Source: Macellibacteroides fermentans
GTDB lineage: Bacteria; Bacteroidota; Bacteroidia; Bacteroidales; Tannerellaceae
Direction: 5' to 3'
Length of the DNA: 64,000 bases
Assembly (NCBI RefSeq): GCF_013409575.1
Contig: NZ_JACCCY010000007.1
Coordinates: 52,483-116,482, forward strand
A program made the position numbers and the translations under genes. The notes below the pieces were generated by a model. It was given only the letters and a program-made list of their open reading frames with translations. It searched no databases and was not told the origin of the DNA. Every line of letters begins with the position of its first letter. Position 1 is the stretch's first letter. Positions 1-8,333 of the stretch are shown piece by piece.

Positions 1-6
1 AAAGAA

Positions 7-85
7 AAGGCTGTTCCCGGTAGTGAGCAAGGGTATATAAACGGCTCGTTCCTCACCGCCCTTGCACACTACCAATAACAGCCTT
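7..85. repeat. Long imperfect inverted repeat (structured RNA or terminator)
   Basis: AAGGCTGTT (7-15) pairs with AACAGCCTT (77-85). Inside it, GGTAGTG-x-GCAAGGG pairs with CCCTTGC-x-CACTACC across a 3-nt bulge and one mismatch, giving a stem of over 20 pairs. On the minus strand the structure is followed by TTTTCTTT, which fits a minus-strand intrinsic terminator or the end of a small RNA. It does not match a known RNA family that I recognise. It could also be a mobile-element end. Confidence 0.5.
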
Positions 86-158
86 AAAAAGCATTTGTAA
101 ATCCAAAAAGAAAAATTATATTTGTAGTGATTTTCCTAGAATATGAACCAGACAGAGT

Positions 159-365
159 TTAAATTACACTCCCGGATGTATCTCCAAAAAATATTACCGC
201 ATCATTCTGAAGATAATCCAACATCGTGTTGTATATGGAATAATGATTGAATTTTGCAATATAATCAAAGAACTTAAAGAACTCTTTACTGTCTTTGTGC
301 TTCCAACTTTAGTGCAAAAGCTCATCAATTGTAAATTTATCATTTATATGAGAACTGTTTTCCAT
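159..365 (-). pseudogene. Remnant of ArdC/ImmA-like antirestriction-type protein
   Basis: Reading the minus strand from the ATG at 365 gives about 68 codons interrupted by one in-frame TAA after residues DELLH. The rest (KFFDYIAKFNHYSIYNTML) resembles the N-terminal ssDNA-binding part of ArdC-like proteins carried by Bacteroidetes plasmids and integrative elements. The reading then stops, so only the first fifth or so of such a protein is present. The family call comes from memory of the motif. The internal stop is seen directly. It suggests that 1-1600 is a decayed mobile-element edge. Confidence 0.4.
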
Positions 366-406
366 TTCAATAGTAGTTGTATTATTTAAGTTGGGTTAAT
401 ATGATA

Positions 407-1075
407 TTATTTACTACTAATCACTAAAACATCTTGAAGTTGTACATACTTACAATCTCCTGTTTCTGTTATATTTCTAAAATTATATTTTCCACCCTGT
501 GGTTTTAAATCTATTATACTATTCCAATATGTAAATTTTGGCGTTTCACAACCAGGGTCAAGACATAATATTTTGATTGGTTGATTTTGTTCATTAATTT
601 CAACGCCAACTGCTACCAAGGCATGTGAACCACTTCCTTTGTAAGCTATTGAAATGAGTAGTGGCTGATTGTTATTAATATTTTGATGTATTTTATCAAT
701 TATTTCATCTGCATTACCTTCAATATGCGTGCTGGATACATGTTTTGAAAAACTACGTTGGAGCATTTCTTTGATATTATCGAACTCCTCATGATAAAAG
801 TAATTACCCTCTCTGTGCAACCCTTTTAGATCAAAAAACTCCTTTTTAAGCCGTTCAATCCCATATCGTTTGTCATAATTGTTGCCTGAGAGTCTAATAT
901 CGCTGAATTTTACTGCACCAATCAAGATCAAATTCATCATTGTTGAATATACGGCACATGCACCATCCAAATTACCTTGCCTTAAATGTACAGTTTGATA
1001 TTTTCCGTTTTTTGTTTTAGCTTTCACACCATCAACATCAATAAGAAGTTGTTCTATAATTTTTATTGTCTTCAT
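407..1075 (-). CDS. Papain-like (C39-like) cysteine peptidase-fold protein
   Basis: A 222-residue protein without signal peptide or membrane segment. It has the residue order of a papain-fold cysteine peptidase: Gln33 in RQGNLDGAC, Cys40 as candidate nucleophile at the start of a hydrophobic helix, His151 in GSGSHALVAVGVE, and Asp173 in ILCLDPG. The spacing and the GSHALVAVG strand are like C39/BtrH-type domains. The substrate is unknown. It could be a peptidase, a transglutaminase-like enzyme or a toxin domain. The gene stands alone beside a mobile-element remnant, and low-GC codon use fits accessory DNA. The catalytic layout is visible; enzymatic activity is inference. Confidence 0.6.
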   Translation of the reverse strand: MKTIKIIEQLLIDVDGVKAKTKNGKYQTVHLRQGNLDGACAVYSTMMNLILIGAVKFSDIRLSGNNYDKRYGIERLKKEFFDLKGLHREGNYFYHEEFDNIKEMLQRSFSKHVSSTHIEGNADEIIDKIHQNINNNQPLLISIAYKGSGSHALVAVGVEINEQNQPIKILCLDPGCETPKFTYWNSIIDLKPQGGKYNFRNITETGDCKYVQLQDVLVISSK

Positions 1076-1113
1076 GATTTATAATTTTATCTTATCTCTT
1101 CTGTATATAACAA

Positions 1114-1149
1114 TTGAAAAGTATACCAGATTCCAGTTGAAAAGTATAC
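1114..1149. repeat. Tandem 13-bp direct repeat upstream of the peptidase-like gene
   Basis: TTGAAAAGTATAC occurs at 1114-1126 and again at 1137-1149, a 23-bp period (about two helical turns), starting 38 bp upstream of the start codon at 1075. It could be an operator pair for that gene, or the internal repeats of a lost IS21-type end. A small inverted repeat, AATCTAA/TTAGATT, follows at 1181-1201. No gene is visible in 1076-1419. Confidence 0.5.
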
Positions 1150-1419
1150 TAGTGCTCATTGTTTGCGAAGATAAAAAAATAATCTAAACGTAGGTTAGAT
1201 TTGAGGCCATAGTTTGAACTCTGTCCGAAAAAAGGGAAGCTCACAGGTGTATATTATCGAATAACTAATTCAATGAAAATGAGATCTGTAAGATATATTT
1301 AGTATTTGACATCTGTTTGTTCAGCTCTTTAATCTGGGATTGACTCTCAGCTTTATTTTTATAAATTCTTCTACATTCATTTTTATTGAAAATTTATGTA
1401 AAAAATTGAATTATAAACA

Positions 1420-1427
1420 TACTTTTG
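1420..1427 (+). promoter_or_regulatory. -7 box of the truncated membrane-protein gene
   Basis: TACTTTTG matches the Bacteroidetes -7 consensus TAnnTTTG. It lies 12 nt before the ATG at 1440, so the predicted transcript has almost no leader. Confidence 0.45.
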
Positions 1428-1439
1428 TAGAAAAAAGTG

Positions 1440-1661
1440 ATGACAGATATTCTATTTATACTTGTAATTGTGTTGACTCAAATATCAATTTGGTCTTATG
1501 TTAATGTTGCTAGAAGGGAGATGGATCTTTTTGGAAAAACTTGGTCCCGATTAATTGTGGCTCCATTCTTGTTAAATGTAATTAGTTATTTATCATTATA
1601 TTTTTTAGCTATTCCGGTGATATGCACCCACCTAAAAAGCAGATATGCCTCTATTTTATGA
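1440..1661 (+). pseudogene. Small membrane protein gene truncated by IS21
   Basis: The native part (about 60 residues to 1620) has two hydrophobic segments, roughly residues 3-23 and 40-60, separated by a charged stretch (RREMDLFGKTW). From 1621 on, the reading frame runs through the IS21 terminal repeat and ends at 1661, so the last 13 residues are IS-encoded. The ATG at 1440 is preferred over GTG at 1437. A -7 box just upstream suggests it is expressed. I do not recognise the family, and the missing 3' part is not elsewhere in the window. Confidence 0.5.
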
Positions 1662-1690
1662 CTTAACGAACATTTCTAAATCTGCCAAAT

Positions 1691-2410
1691 TTACAGTTTT
1701 TTTCTTAAACTCTCTCCCTTTAGTTCAAAACGATGCGATGTGTGTACTATTCTGTCTAAAATTGCATCGGCAATCGTCTCTTCTCCAATAATGTCAAACC
1801 AGCTTGCCACAGGGAACTGGCTTGCTATAATCGTAGCCTTTCTGTTATGACGGTCCTCGATGATTTCCATAAGATCAAGTTGTTGTTGTCTTTCGAGGGT
1901 AGTGAGTCCAAAATCGTCAATAATGAGCAGTTCGGTTGCCGCAAGCTTTTCAAACTGCCGGATTATGATACCCTCCAGCCGGTTTTGTTTGAGTTTGATC
2001 ATCAGTTTCTGCATGTTGTAATACGCCACCGAGTAACCTTGCAAACAGGCTTGGTGACCCAGGGCGGATGCAAGGAAGCTTTTTCCTACACCGGCCGCTC
2101 CGGTGATAAGGATAGAGTCTCCGTTTTTTATATATTCACCCAAAGAAAGTCTTGTGATCAGTGACTTATCTATCCCTCTTGCCGGATCATTGCTTAGTTC
2201 CTCGATGGAGGCTTTATAACGGAAAGCTGCATTTTTAAGCAATCTGGCACATCGGTTGCTTGTGCGTTGGTCTTCTTCGGACTGAAGCAACAGCTCCAAC
2301 CCATCGGACAGTGATAGCTCATTTACCTTACGTGTTTCATACAGGGTTTGCCAACAGTGGGCCATTCCCGGGAGCCGGAGGCCGGCTAGTCTGGACTTGA
2401 TTTGTTCCAT
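1691..2410 (-). CDS. istB: IS21 helper ATPase IstB
   Basis: A 239-residue AAA+ ATPase of the DnaC/IstB type that assists the IstA transposase in target capture. Walker A is GAAGVGKSFLAS (about residues 103-114) and Walker B is ELLIIDDFGL (about 160-169). Family length is 240-260 residues, so it is complete. It follows istA by 17 nt in the same transcript. Confidence 0.92.
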   Translation of the reverse strand: MEQIKSRLAGLRLPGMAHCWQTLYETRKVNELSLSDGLELLLQSEEDQRTSNRCARLLKNAAFRYKASIEELSNDPARGIDKSLITRLSLGEYIKNGDSILITGAAGVGKSFLASALGHQACLQGYSVAYYNMQKLMIKLKQNRLEGIIIRQFEKLAATELLIIDDFGLTTLERQQQLDLMEIIEDRHNRKATIIASQFPVASWFDIIGEETIADAILDRIVHTSHRFELKGESLRKKL

Positions 2411-2427
2411 GATTATTTTTTTTATAG

Positions 2428-3969
2428 TTATTGATAATAATGCTTTCCTCTGATATTGTGGTGTTTGGGCAGAGTTCCTCCAGCGACCTCTTGCTCATTG
2501 ATGAGATCTCTTTTATCCATCAGGTTCCGAACAAATTTATAGCTGGTTATATGGTTCTCTGTCGCAATATGGCATGCCCGGTCAAAGAGAACCGGGTCAC
2601 TTTTGCGTTGCAGGCTCAGAAGTCCGTCACAGCGTTTGTATAATATTTCTGGCACCTCCTGGCTATCAAAAATGAGTTGGATTAACCTGTACAGCGCCTC
2701 CGATCGGTTTTCTGCTATCCGCAAATAATATTCAGGGCTTCGCTCCAGATAGTGATTATGGGCCGAACACAGATGTTCTTTTTGTGTGGTATAGCCAAAT
2801 TTGTATGAACGGGGATGAGTAGCCACCAGTTCACCTTTAACATAAACCTTTACAAGCGTACGGGTATAAATAACCTTGGCCTGTTTGCCGATGTGTTGAA
2901 AAGGTACAGAGTAATAATGTTTATCCCGGCCCAGATAGATGCAATTGTTCTGGGCAATCTTCAGTTCTGTATAGTATCTTATTTCAAACGCATGAGCCGG
3001 CAATGCCCTGAGAAGCGCTTTTTCTTCTGCAAGAAACTGTTCTTCCCTGCTATACGTTTTTTGCTGCATACGGGTTTGGTTGTGTTCCCGAGTTTTTTCT
3101 TTTAACGCCTTATTCAGCTCTTCCAGAGAGAAAAAAGTCTGATGACGCAGTTTGGCGTAAACCCGTTGATAAATCCTGTTTACGCTGCTTTCCACCAGAG
3201 CCTTATCCTTAGGCTTGCGAACCCTGGCGGGTGTTACAACACACCCGTAATGGTTGGCAAAGTCTTCAAGTACATGGTTGATATCCGGCTCGTATTTATC
3301 TGCTTTGATTACGGCAGCCTTCAGATTGTCAGGTACCAGTATCTTGGGAGATCCCCCTAATTCCTGCAGGCAACAACCCAGAGCATGGATAAAGCTTTCG
3401 GTCCGTTGATCCATCACTGCCTGCACATAGGTGTAGTCAGAGAAAGGCAAACAGGCAACAAACACCTGAACAGAAACGATCTCTCCCCTTGATTTGTCTA
3501 TATAACAGAGGGTATCTCCTGCAAAATCGATAAACAGCTTCTCTGCCGGGTTATGAGTGAGAATGGCTGTTGGCTTGCGGGCAGATTCCAATTGGGAGAG
3601 ATGATAACAGAACTGAGAGTAACTGTAACCATCAAAACGACTTTGTCGGTATTCCTGCCAAAGCAAATGTCTGGTTACATGTTTTCGCTTTAACTCACTT
3701 TCTATATAGGGCAAAAGCGTTTTCAGATCATCGAAGCGGTCCTGGCAATAAGCCGGAGAACCGGCATGCAGACGTCTTTCCAGCACAGGATCGTCTAAGG
3801 TAAGCAGATCCTGACAACTTAACGGATCCAGACTCAATGTCCGGATGTATTTGTTTACCGTATTTTTATAAATACCTAGCTGCTTTGCAATCTGTCGGTT
3901 GGATACGCCCGCCAGGTGCAGCTGAATCAATTGTTTAATTGTGCTCATTCGTTTTACTTTTCCTGACAT
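2428..3969 (-). CDS. istA: IS21 transposase IstA
   Basis: A 513-residue DDE transposase. An N-terminal helix-turn-helix (SNRQIAKQLGIYKNTVNKYI, about residues 22-41) is followed by an RNase H-like core. Catalytic acidic residues are visible in KLFIDFAGDT (first D), LVPDNLKAAV (second D) and the KALVESSVNRIY segment (E). Length is normal for IS21. The gene starts about 70 nt inside the right terminal repeat and is transcribed towards istB. Confidence 0.92.
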   Translation of the reverse strand: MSGKVKRMSTIKQLIQLHLAGVSNRQIAKQLGIYKNTVNKYIRTLSLDPLSCQDLLTLDDPVLERRLHAGSPAYCQDRFDDLKTLLPYIESELKRKHVTRHLLWQEYRQSRFDGYSYSQFCYHLSQLESARKPTAILTHNPAEKLFIDFAGDTLCYIDKSRGEIVSVQVFVACLPFSDYTYVQAVMDQRTESFIHALGCCLQELGGSPKILVPDNLKAAVIKADKYEPDINHVLEDFANHYGCVVTPARVRKPKDKALVESSVNRIYQRVYAKLRHQTFFSLEELNKALKEKTREHNQTRMQQKTYSREEQFLAEEKALLRALPAHAFEIRYYTELKIAQNNCIYLGRDKHYYSVPFQHIGKQAKVIYTRTLVKVYVKGELVATHPRSYKFGYTTQKEHLCSAHNHYLERSPEYYLRIAENRSEALYRLIQLIFDSQEVPEILYKRCDGLLSLQRKSDPVLFDRACHIATENHITSYKFVRNLMDKRDLINEQEVAGGTLPKHHNIRGKHYYQ

Positions 3970-4053
3970 ATCTATGCGTGATTGATTTCTTTATCACGCA
4001 AAATACTCGAAAAGTCACAAATAATAAAGTAAAATCGGGTGGGTGCATATGCG

Positions 4054-5953
4054 GGTTCTTCGTCAAATTTGGTGCAAAATAACGGTTCTTAAACAACCAG
4101 TATAATTGACTTATTGTGTTGATATACAGGCAAATAAATAACAAAAAGCTAGTATAATAGAATTATTTTTATTATCTTTAAAGGTCTGACACTAAAGGAT
4201 TTAAAGATGATTGACAACACTAGCCAACCCAAAGATAATAACTTTTTTATAAACAAACATTCGCTCCAAGCTATTTTTGGAATCCCAGGTGTTGTATTCT
4301 ATGATTCCGTTATAAGTGATAATTTGATTCTTCTATCTGCCCGTCTTAAAGACAAGACAGCAAAATGTATCTGTTGCGGTAAAAGGAGTAAAAGTGTCCA
4401 TTCATCCTATATGCGCAAATTAACAGATCTAGCTGTAGTTGGCAGAGCTGTTAAAATTATACTGAAAGTCAGAAAGTTTAGATGCCGTTACAGTAATTGC
4501 ACTCAAACAGTTTTCTCTGAGCAACATCTGCCCTTAACGCGGAAACACTCACGACTGACAGATCGCACAAGTCACTTTTTGCAAAAACTGCTCATTGAGG
4601 TCTCTTCTCGTAAAGGTGAGTATATAAGTGAGCTCCTATCAATAAAGCAGAGCAGTTCTACCTGTCTTAGAATCGTTAAGTCTATAGAAATGCCCCATTT
4701 TCAGGAACTAACCACCATAGGCATAGATGACTGGGCATACAGGAAAGGCAAATCGTATGGTACTATTATTGTAAATGCGATTAATCACCGTCCCGTAGAA
4801 CTACTAAAGAGTAGAGACAAGGAGGAGGTTGCAGATTGGCTTATAAGACATAACTCCATACTGTATGTAACCAGGGATCGATCAAGCAGCTACTCTAATG
4901 CTATAAAGTCTGGGGCATCCAAGGCGTCACAAATAGCAGACAGGTTTCATTTAGTGAAAAATCTGGGAGATCACATAGCACATGAAATACGAATGGAGTA
5001 TAAAACCATTAAAAATAGTTGGTTGGCTCACAGGAAGAGTCTTTATAAAAGCAAAAAAAATAACATCTGCTTAAGTAGTGGAGATAACGAAAATACCAGC
5101 GATTCACAATATAACAAACACACCAATAGTGTTAACCATAGAAAACAGGAGTTGTTTAACAGGATTCATGAGCTTAAAAACAACAACTACTCTCAAAGAG
5201 CAATTGCCAAGGCTTTAAACATTAGCCGTAATACTGTAAGATATTATTTTGAAATGGAAGAGTTGTTGCCACGAGCAACCATCTATTATAATAATTATGG
5301 AGATTTTATGGATCTGATTAAGGAGTGTTGTAATCAGGGGTTAAATGTAAGAAATATATTTGTGTCTCTGAAAAAACAGGGATTCAAGGGTAATCAAACA
5401 TCTTTTTATCAGTGGTTCAACAGGCACTTCCCGGAATATCAGAATAAGAAAAGATTACCAGTAGCATTAAATACCTCTCCGATAGTTTATGAAGAAACTC
5501 GATTTAGCGGAATGTCACCCAACAGACTTGCTATACATTTAACAAATAGTGAATGGGGTGTTTCAAAGGAAACAGGCGAGTGTAGCAAGTCTCACATACT
5601 GGCAGAGGATATTATTAACTCCTCTATGTTATTAAAAAGCATGAGAGAGGTATACAACACTTTTAGAGAGGTTTTGAACAGTAAAGATGAACTTAGATTA
5701 GACCAATGGCTCGAGAAGTATAAGTCGACCCAAATACGGAGGATTAAAAGTTTTATAAATGGCATTATTCATGATTTGGAAGCAGTAAAAAACGCCATTA
5801 AATACCCTTGGAGTAATGGAGTTGTGGAGGGTCATGTAAACAGATTAAAAAACAAGAAAAGAGAGATGTATGGCAGGGCTGGATTTGAACTATTAAGACG
5901 AAAGGTCGTGCTTTCCAACTTAGGATAACCTGCACCAAATTTGACGAAGAACC
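4054..5953 (+). mobile_element. ISL3-family insertion sequence
   Basis: A 23-bp perfect inverted repeat starts GGTTCTTCGTC at 4054-4076 and has its complement at 5931-5953, giving a 1900-bp element with one transposase. The expected 8-bp duplication is absent (left flank ends CATATGCG, right flank starts TTTCCGCT). The right end cuts the DUF5916 gene. Confidence 0.9.
4207..5928 (+). CDS. ISL3-family transposase
   Basis: A 573-residue transposase. The N-terminal zinc-finger-like region has Cys54, Cys56 and Cys57 and a later CRYSNC. A DDE domain follows, with IGIDDWAYRKG (first D), IADRFHLVKNL (second D) and the C-terminal VVEGHVNRLKNKKREMYGRAG (E). Between the second D and the E lies an insertion of about 130 residues with a second helix-turn-helix (SQRAIAKALNISRNTVRYY), which makes it longer than the 400-440 residues of classic ISL3 transposases. 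The frame is intact to the right terminal repeat. Confidence 0.9.
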   Translation: MIDNTSQPKDNNFFINKHSLQAIFGIPGVVFYDSVISDNLILLSARLKDKTAKCICCGKRSKSVHSSYMRKLTDLAVVGRAVKIILKVRKFRCRYSNCTQTVFSEQHLPLTRKHSRLTDRTSHFLQKLLIEVSSRKGEYISELLSIKQSSSTCLRIVKSIEMPHFQELTTIGIDDWAYRKGKSYGTIIVNAINHRPVELLKSRDKEEVADWLIRHNSILYVTRDRSSSYSNAIKSGASKASQIADRFHLVKNLGDHIAHEIRMEYKTIKNSWLAHRKSLYKSKKNNICLSSGDNENTSDSQYNKHTNSVNHRKQELFNRIHELKNNNYSQRAIAKALNISRNTVRYYFEMEELLPRATIYYNNYGDFMDLIKECCNQGLNVRNIFVSLKKQGFKGNQTSFYQWFNRHFPEYQNKKRLPVALNTSPIVYEETRFSGMSPNRLAIHLTNSEWGVSKETGECSKSHILAEDIINSSMLLKSMREVYNTFREVLNSKDELRLDQWLEKYKSTQIRRIKSFINGIIHDLEAVKNAIKYPWSNGVVEGHVNRLKNKKREMYGRAGFELLRRKVVLSNLG

Positions 5954-7023
5954 TTTCCGCTTAACCGGACTCCGCCAAGAATACGGTTTTCAATCAGGTT
6001 GCCCATCGCATCACTTGCCAGACCAATCCGGCGCGAAAAGAAAGGATTTGCAGACCCATAAGCATCACCATACCCACCAAAGAGGTCGTTGTTGTCGATA
6101 AAAAACTGCCTTTTCTCGGGGATGAACACCTCGAAACGGGTCAGATTGGTAAAATTTTCGTCCACTTCCACATTCGAAAAATCAGGATTTACTGTAATAT
6201 CAAGGTTCATGCTGTTGCCAATCGACAGCTTGGCATCGCCTCCGAATGAGAGCTTACTGTCATTTGAATCACTTGCGAAGTTTCTTGAAGTTAAAGCATT
6301 AACATATGGAATGATGGCGATGGGTTTGCGCGATTTTCCCAAGGGTTTTTCAAATTGCATGTTTCCCATAAAGGCAAGGCTCGAAAGCAGTTGGTTTTGA
6401 GGTACGCGAGACCAGGCACTTTGCTCGTTGGTTTGCATGTCCCAACGGTAACACTGTACCCGCCACGATGTTGCACCTTCATGAAATTTGATGGAGCTGA
6501 ACGGGATGGCTGCTTCAAGAATATAATGATCGTCGAACTTCGTGCTTTGCAACTGCCATTTCTGATCCCAGCTGGTATTAAAATCGGAGCCGCCGCCCGA
6601 AACAAATACTTCGCGCTGAACGCCGTATGGAGTCATCCCGAAAAGGAAAGCGGTTGTGCCATCGTTAAAGGTGTCGAACATCAATGTGACGTTGTCATTG
6701 GCTGCTCCTCCGAAATCGCGACGCAGCGATGAAACCACGTAGTTGTCCGACTTCACTTCCGCACGAATACCTATATATATAGTATGCTCGTCATACAAAA
6801 GACGAAATTCAGTCGGGTTTGTCGATCGGGTGGAGTCGGAAGGGAAGAATTGCCAGAATTGGTTTCCACTATCGGCCGATTTCCAAGCATCTTCGTCAAG
6901 CTTCCCGTCGATTGTTATAGCTCCGTCGGCAATGAGTTTAACAGAAATGTTGTTGGCTTTTTTCTGACTGAAAACGGATAATGAAAAAAGGAGCGAAACA
7001 AATAAGTAAACTAATTTTTTCAT
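5954..7023 (-). pseudogene. DUF5916/CBM9-like outer-membrane-associated protein, 3' part lost to ISL3
   Basis: A signal peptide (MKKLVYLFVSLLFSLSVFS) is followed by a carbohydrate-binding family 9-like domain (about 25-215, with KLDEDAWKSAD and YDEHTIYIGIRAEV) and the beginning of the DUF5916 region (PYVNALTSRNF onward). The native frame stops at GGVRLSGK, where the ISL3 end begins, and continues for about 10 IS-encoded residues to a stop at 5920. Intact members have about 700-870 residues, so more than half is missing, including the C-terminal barrel-like part. The lost half is not in the window. Confidence 0.8.
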
Positions 7024-7176
7024 ACTATGAATGAATTAAAGATTTTACCGTTGTTGAAATTTATCACGATGCAAATTTGACCTGAAATGTTGACATAACT
7101 TGTATATAAATTACGGATATACCTACCATTATTCCGGATTTGATGCGTAGACTTACTATATTTAAAATGAGATTAT

Positions 7177-7184
7177 TAACTTTG
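7177..7184 (+). promoter_or_regulatory. -7 box of the AraC-family gene
   Basis: TAACTTTG fits TAnnTTTG, 22 nt upstream of the ATG at 7207. Confidence 0.45.
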
Positions 7185-7206
7185 TTTCAGATTAATAAGA
7201 ATAGCC

Positions 7207-8112
7207 ATGGATAAAATAGTAAAATTTGAAAGTATTTCTCAGTATAATGAAGCGATGGGATTGGAAACTTTCCATCCATTGGTGAGTGTAGTTGAATTAG
7301 AAAAGATGAATCCTTCAAAGCCGATGGGCAAAATGCGGATCAGTTACGGGTTTTATACCGTTTACCTGAAAGATATTAAGTGTGGCAATATTAAATACGG
7401 CTGTAATTATTACGACTATCAGGATGGAACCTTGGTCTTTCTTGCCCCGGAACAGGTTTTCAGTGTGGAAAATTACAAAGAGAGTGTAAGGCCCAAAGGA
7501 TGGGCGTTGCGGTTTCATCCCGATTTGATTCGTGGTACTACACTGGGTCAAAATATCCGGAATTATAATTTCTTTTCGTATGAAGTAAACGAAGCACTTC
7601 ATTTATCGGAAAGTGAACGTCAAATCATTCTTGATTGTTTTAAAAAAATTGATATCGAATTGAGACACACAATTGATAAGCATAGCAAAACATTAATTGT
7701 TCGAAGTATTGAGCTGTTCCTTGATTATTGTGTTCGCTTTTACGACCGTCAGTTTATTACACGAAGTCATGTCAATAAAGATATACTGGTTAGGTTTGAA
7801 AAACTGATTGATGAATATTTTGAATCAGAGAAAACACAGTTATATGGTTTGCCGTCGGTTAAATATTTTGCCGATCAGATAAGCCTTTCACCGGGATATT
7901 TTGGGGAGCTTATAAAAAAGGAAACAGGAAAATCGGCACAGGAATATATTCAACTCAAGCTGATGGATATTGCAAAAGATAAACTTCACGACAATAGTCT
8001 GTCGATCAGCGAAATTGCCTATATACTCGGGTTTAAATATCCGCAGCATTTCACCCGTTTGTTTAAAAGTGTAACTGGGCAATCGCCTAATGAATATAGA
8101 GCCCGGAATTAA
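7207..8112 (+). CDS. AraC-family transcriptional regulator
   Basis: A 301-residue cytoplasmic regulator. The N-terminal half is a cupin-like ligand-binding domain (YDYQDGTLVFLAPEQVFSV, about 78-96). The C-terminal 100 residues carry the two AraC helix-turn-helices, around KYFADQISLSPGYFGELIK (about 218-236) and SISEIAYILGFKYPQHFTRLFK (about 264-285), ending in the typical GQSPNEYR. It is divergent from the broken DUF5916 gene. This type often controls a neighbouring gene, but no obvious target is left here. Confidence 0.9.
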   Translation: MDKIVKFESISQYNEAMGLETFHPLVSVVELEKMNPSKPMGKMRISYGFYTVYLKDIKCGNIKYGCNYYDYQDGTLVFLAPEQVFSVENYKESVRPKGWALRFHPDLIRGTTLGQNIRNYNFFSYEVNEALHLSESERQIILDCFKKIDIELRHTIDKHSKTLIVRSIELFLDYCVRFYDRQFITRSHVNKDILVRFEKLIDEYFESEKTQLYGLPSVKYFADQISLSPGYFGELIKKETGKSAQEYIQLKLMDIAKDKLHDNSLSISEIAYILGFKYPQHFTRLFKSVTGQSPNEYRARN

Positions 8113-8137
8113 AGGTTTATAGATGCTGAGAAAAGAA

Positions 8138-8169
8138 AAAGCACCTACGATAGATATCGTAAGTGCTTT
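8138..8169 (-). terminator. Terminator downstream of the tRNA gene
   Basis: A 14-pair hairpin with one mismatch (AAAGCAC-x-TACGAT, loop, ATCGTA-x-GTGCTTT). Read on the minus strand it is followed by TTTTTCTTTT, so it terminates the tRNA transcript. It may also stop the convergent AraC gene. Confidence 0.7.
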
Positions 8170-8178
8170 AGTATGTTG

Positions 8179-8252
8179 TGGTCCCACTTGGGCTTGAACC
8201 AAGGACTCCCTGATTATGAGTCAGGTGCTCTAACCAACTGAGCTATAGGACC
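8179..8252 (-). tRNA. tRNA with CAU anticodon (Met or Ile2)
   Basis: A 74-nt cloverleaf. The acceptor stem is GGTCCTA/TGGGACC with discriminator A, the D arm contains AGCTCAGTTGG, and the anticodon arm CTGACTCATAATCAG places CAT in the loop. The T arm has GGTTCAAGCCC. CCA is not encoded. A CAU anticodon can belong to elongator tRNA-Met or to tRNA-Ile2, whose C34 is converted to lysidine by TilS. I cannot separate the two from sequence alone. Confidence 0.93.
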
Positions 8253-8281
8253 GGTTCAGACACTGGGTCTGAAATCGGGTG

Positions 8282-8289
8282 CAATATTA
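8282..8289 (-). promoter_or_regulatory. Probable tRNA promoter -7 region
   Basis: The minus strand reads TAATATTG with a TTG about 20 nt upstream (-33 position), ending about 30 nt before the mature tRNA. It deviates from TAnnTTTG by one base. The short inverted repeat TTCAGAC/GTCTGAA (8255-8273) lies between it and the tRNA. Confidence 0.35.
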
Positions 8290-8333
8290 CGGGTTTTAAT
8301 CGGAATATACAAGTTTTTTAGTAAAAAGTTGTT

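Larger units (their letters stand above)
1621..4049 (-). mobile_element. IS21-family insertion sequence
   Basis: An istA-istB pair is bounded by a 12-bp perfect terminal inverted repeat, TATGCACCCACC at 1621-1632 and its complement at 4038-4049. The ends may start at TG (1623/4047), as is usual for IS21. The outer flanks (CCGGTGA on the left, TGCGGG on the right) show no direct repeat, although the family normally makes a 4-8 bp duplication. The right end lies 4 nt from an ISL3 element. Both transposition genes look intact. Confidence 0.85.

Noticed and set aside
7..85. Integron attC-like site
   Set aside because: The hairpin lacks the RYYYAAC/GTTRRRY core pair and there is no integrase or cassette array near it.
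1621..5953. Composite transposon formed by the two IS elements
   Set aside because: The elements belong to different families, share no ends and carry no cargo gene between them.
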